Positions 62,685 to 64,000 of a DNA stretch of 64,000 nt are shown here, piece by piece. The position numbers and the translations under genes are program-made. Under the pieces are notes generated by a model. The model ran no database searches. It was not told where the DNA came from and worked only from the letters and a program-made list of their open reading frames with translations. Every line of letters begins with the position of its first letter. Position 1 is the first letter of the stretch. The stretch spans positions 372,001 through 436,000 of the forward strand of contig JALHOW010000003.1 of the NCBI GenBank assembly GCA_022842785.1, written 5' to 3'. The DNA is from Hyphomicrobiaceae bacterium. GTDB taxonomy: Bacteria > Pseudomonadota > Alphaproteobacteria > Rhizobiales > Hyphomicrobiaceae.

Positions 62685-64000
62685 ATGAGCAAGTCACCAC
62701 GTAAAGCCGCCCCCGCGGCGGCCAAGTCCACTCTGTCCTCAGTGCAGCCTGTCGCAACACCGGCAAGCCTGATGAAGACTATCCACGTGCGCGGTGCGCG
62801 CGAGCACAATCTGAAGAACGTCGATCTGGAGATCCCGCGCGACGCGCTCGTCGTGTTCACCGGGCTTTCGGGATCGGGGAAGTCGTCGCTCGCGTTCGAC
62901 ACGATCTATGCCGAGGGACAGCGGCGCTATGTCGAGAGCTTGTCCGCGTACGCGCGGCAGTTCCTCGAGATGATGCAGAAGCCGGATGTGGATCACATCG
63001 ACGGGCTCTCGCCGGCCATCTCCATCGAGCAGAAGACGACGTCGCGCAATCCACGCTCGACGGTCGGCACCGTGACAGAGATCTACGACTACCTGCGCTT
63101 GCTGTTCGCGCGCGTCGGCGTGCCGTACTCGCCGGCGACGGGCCTGCCCATCGAGAGCCAGACAATCACGCAGATGGTGGATCGCGTGCTGGCGCTTCCT
63201 GAGAACACGCGGCTCTATCTGCTGGCGCCGGTCGTGCGCGGGAGGAAAGGCGAGTTCCGCAAGGAGCTGGCCGAGTGGCAGAAGCGCGGCTTCCAGCGCG
63301 TGAAGATCAACGGCACGTTCTATGAGATCCCCGACGCGCCGAAGCTCGACAAGAAGTACAAGCACGACATCGATGTCGTCATCGATCGTCTGATCGTGAA
63401 GAAGGACATCAAGACGCGGCTCGCCGACAGCTTCGAGACGGCGCTCGGGCTCGCGGATGGCGTGGCGCTCATCGAGTTCGCGGACAAGCCGCTGCCAAAG
63501 TCGGAGACGGAAGGCGCGAACAAGTCGAAGAACGACACGCACGAGCGCACGGTGTTCTCACAGCGTTTCGCGTGTCCCGTATCCGGCTTCACCATCGAGG
63601 AAATCGAACCGCGGCTCTTCTCGTTCAACGCGCCGGCCGGTGCCTGCCCGACGTGCGACGGCCTCGGTACGGAGCTGAAGTTCGAGGCCGATCTCGTCGT
63701 GCCCGACCGCTCCATATCCGTCGGCGATGGCGCCATCTGGCCGTGGGCGCGCAGCGGTAGCACGTCACCCTATTACGAGCAGACGCAGCGTGCGCTCGCA
63801 AAGCACTACAAGTTCGATCTTGCAGCCCCGTGGGAAAAACTGCCGCGCAAGATCCAGGACGCCATTCTCTTCGGCTCGGATGGCGAGGAGATCACCTTCA
63901 CGTACGAGGACGGCCTGCGCACGTACAAAACCGTGAAGGCGTTCGAGGGCGTGATCCCGAACATCGAACGGCGCTGGCGCGAGACGGACAGCGAGTGGGT
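62685..64000 (+). CDS. uvrA: Excinuclease ABC subunit A (5' part, cut by window end)
   Basis: The first 438 codons of UvrA, the DNA-damage sensor of nucleotide excision repair. After a 25-residue Pro/Ala/Lys-rich head, the canonical [18 protein letters not shown] and Walker [17 protein letters not shown] appear, then [38 protein letters not shown], and the first zinc-finger start CPTCDGLG. The rest lies beyond the window. ATG at 62685 is preceded by no clear ribosome site; ATG at 62772 (MKTIHV) would also fit the family. No LexA box of the alphaproteobacterial form was seen upstream. Confidence 0.96.
   Translation, partial: MSKSPRKAAPAAAKSTLSSVQPVATPASLMKTIHVRGAREHNLKNVDLEIPRDALVVFTGLSGSGKSSLAFDTIYAEGQRRYVESLSAYARQFLEMMQKPDVDHIDGLSPAISIEQKTTSRNPRSTVGTVTEIYDYLRLLFARVGVPYSPATGLPIESQTITQMVDRVLALPENTRLYLLAPVVRGRKGEFRKELAEWQKRGFQRVKINGTFYEIPDAPKLDKKYKHDIDVVIDRLIVKKDIKTRLADSFETALGLADGVALIEFADKPLPKSETEGANKSKNDTHERTVFSQRFACPVSGFTIEEIEPRLFSFNAPAGACPTCDGLGTELKFEADLVVPDRSISVGDGAIWPWARSGSTSPYYEQTQRALAKHYKFDLAAPWEKLPRKIQDAILFGSDGEEITFTYEDGLRTYKTVKAFEGVIPNIERRWRETDSEW

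Overview
This window is a high-GC chromosomal segment of an alphaproteobacterium, most likely of the order Hyphomicrobiales (Rhizobiales). The case rests on gene neighbourhoods known from that group: fabD-fabG-acpP-fabF-mltG, murU-addB-addA-trxA, divK-pleD next to a divergent DUF3572 gene, trpC-moaC-moeA and ppx-rlmE. Many start codons are GTG or TTG and genes are tightly packed. No rRNA, tRNA, CRISPR array, transposase or prophage was seen. The right end cuts uvrA.

Layout. At 0.26-3.7 kb are small metabolic genes: a 3-hydroxyacyl-CoA dehydrogenase, an ArsR regulator with an SRPBCC partner, a metallo-beta-lactamase-fold hydrolase and a HAD phosphatase. At 3.9-9.1 kb is the fatty-acid synthesis block ending in mltG. 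At 9.3-12.1 kb are a Tat-exported metallo-hydrolase and a DUF262-DUF1524 protein, a possible GmrSD-type defence nuclease. At 12.2-20.1 kb are murU, the AddAB recombination nuclease and thioredoxin, closed by a strong terminator. At 20.2-25.9 kb are a DUF1194 von Willebrand protein, a GyrI-like protein, a nitroreductase, a uracil-DNA glycosylase, ETF-ubiquinone oxidoreductase and a small secreted protein. At 25.9-36.3 kb are pleD-divK (cell cycle and c-di-GMP), DUF3572, a ROK kinase, a small lipoprotein, a ketopantoate-reductase-like enzyme, an IlvD/Edd dehydratase, a short HprK, an M15 peptidase and ppx-rlmE. At 36.3-41.6 kb are a sodium:solute symporter, the moeA-moaC-trpC operon and a metallophosphoesterase.

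The stretch 41.7-54.9 kb is devoted to uptake of small organic acids. It holds two complete tripartite tricarboxylate transporters (tctCAB on the minus strand, tctCBA on the plus strand), one complete TRAP transporter (dctPQM), an MFS exporter, an FkbM methyltransferase, a DsrE protein and an AraC regulator beside the second Tct operon.

The last part (55-64 kb) holds a VOC protein, an unusual DUF3300-S74 fusion, a small secreted protein, a DoxX-like membrane protein, an HWE histidine kinase, a solitary reverse transcriptase, a secreted protein of unknown function and uvrA.

The strongest candidate for an unusual system is the reverse transcriptase at 59.6-61.1 kb. It carries all RT catalytic motifs, lacks the hallmarks of retron and group II intron RTs, and is preceded by about 300 bp of hairpin-rich non-coding DNA. 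That arrangement matches defence-associated RTs of the DRT2 kind, in which the RT copies an adjacent structured RNA. Other points of note are a family of complex palindromic repeats in at least seven intergenic sites, an operator lying inside the ArsR promoter with a probable leaderless start, a dyad upstream of acpP, and a tandem repeat between tctA and tctC.
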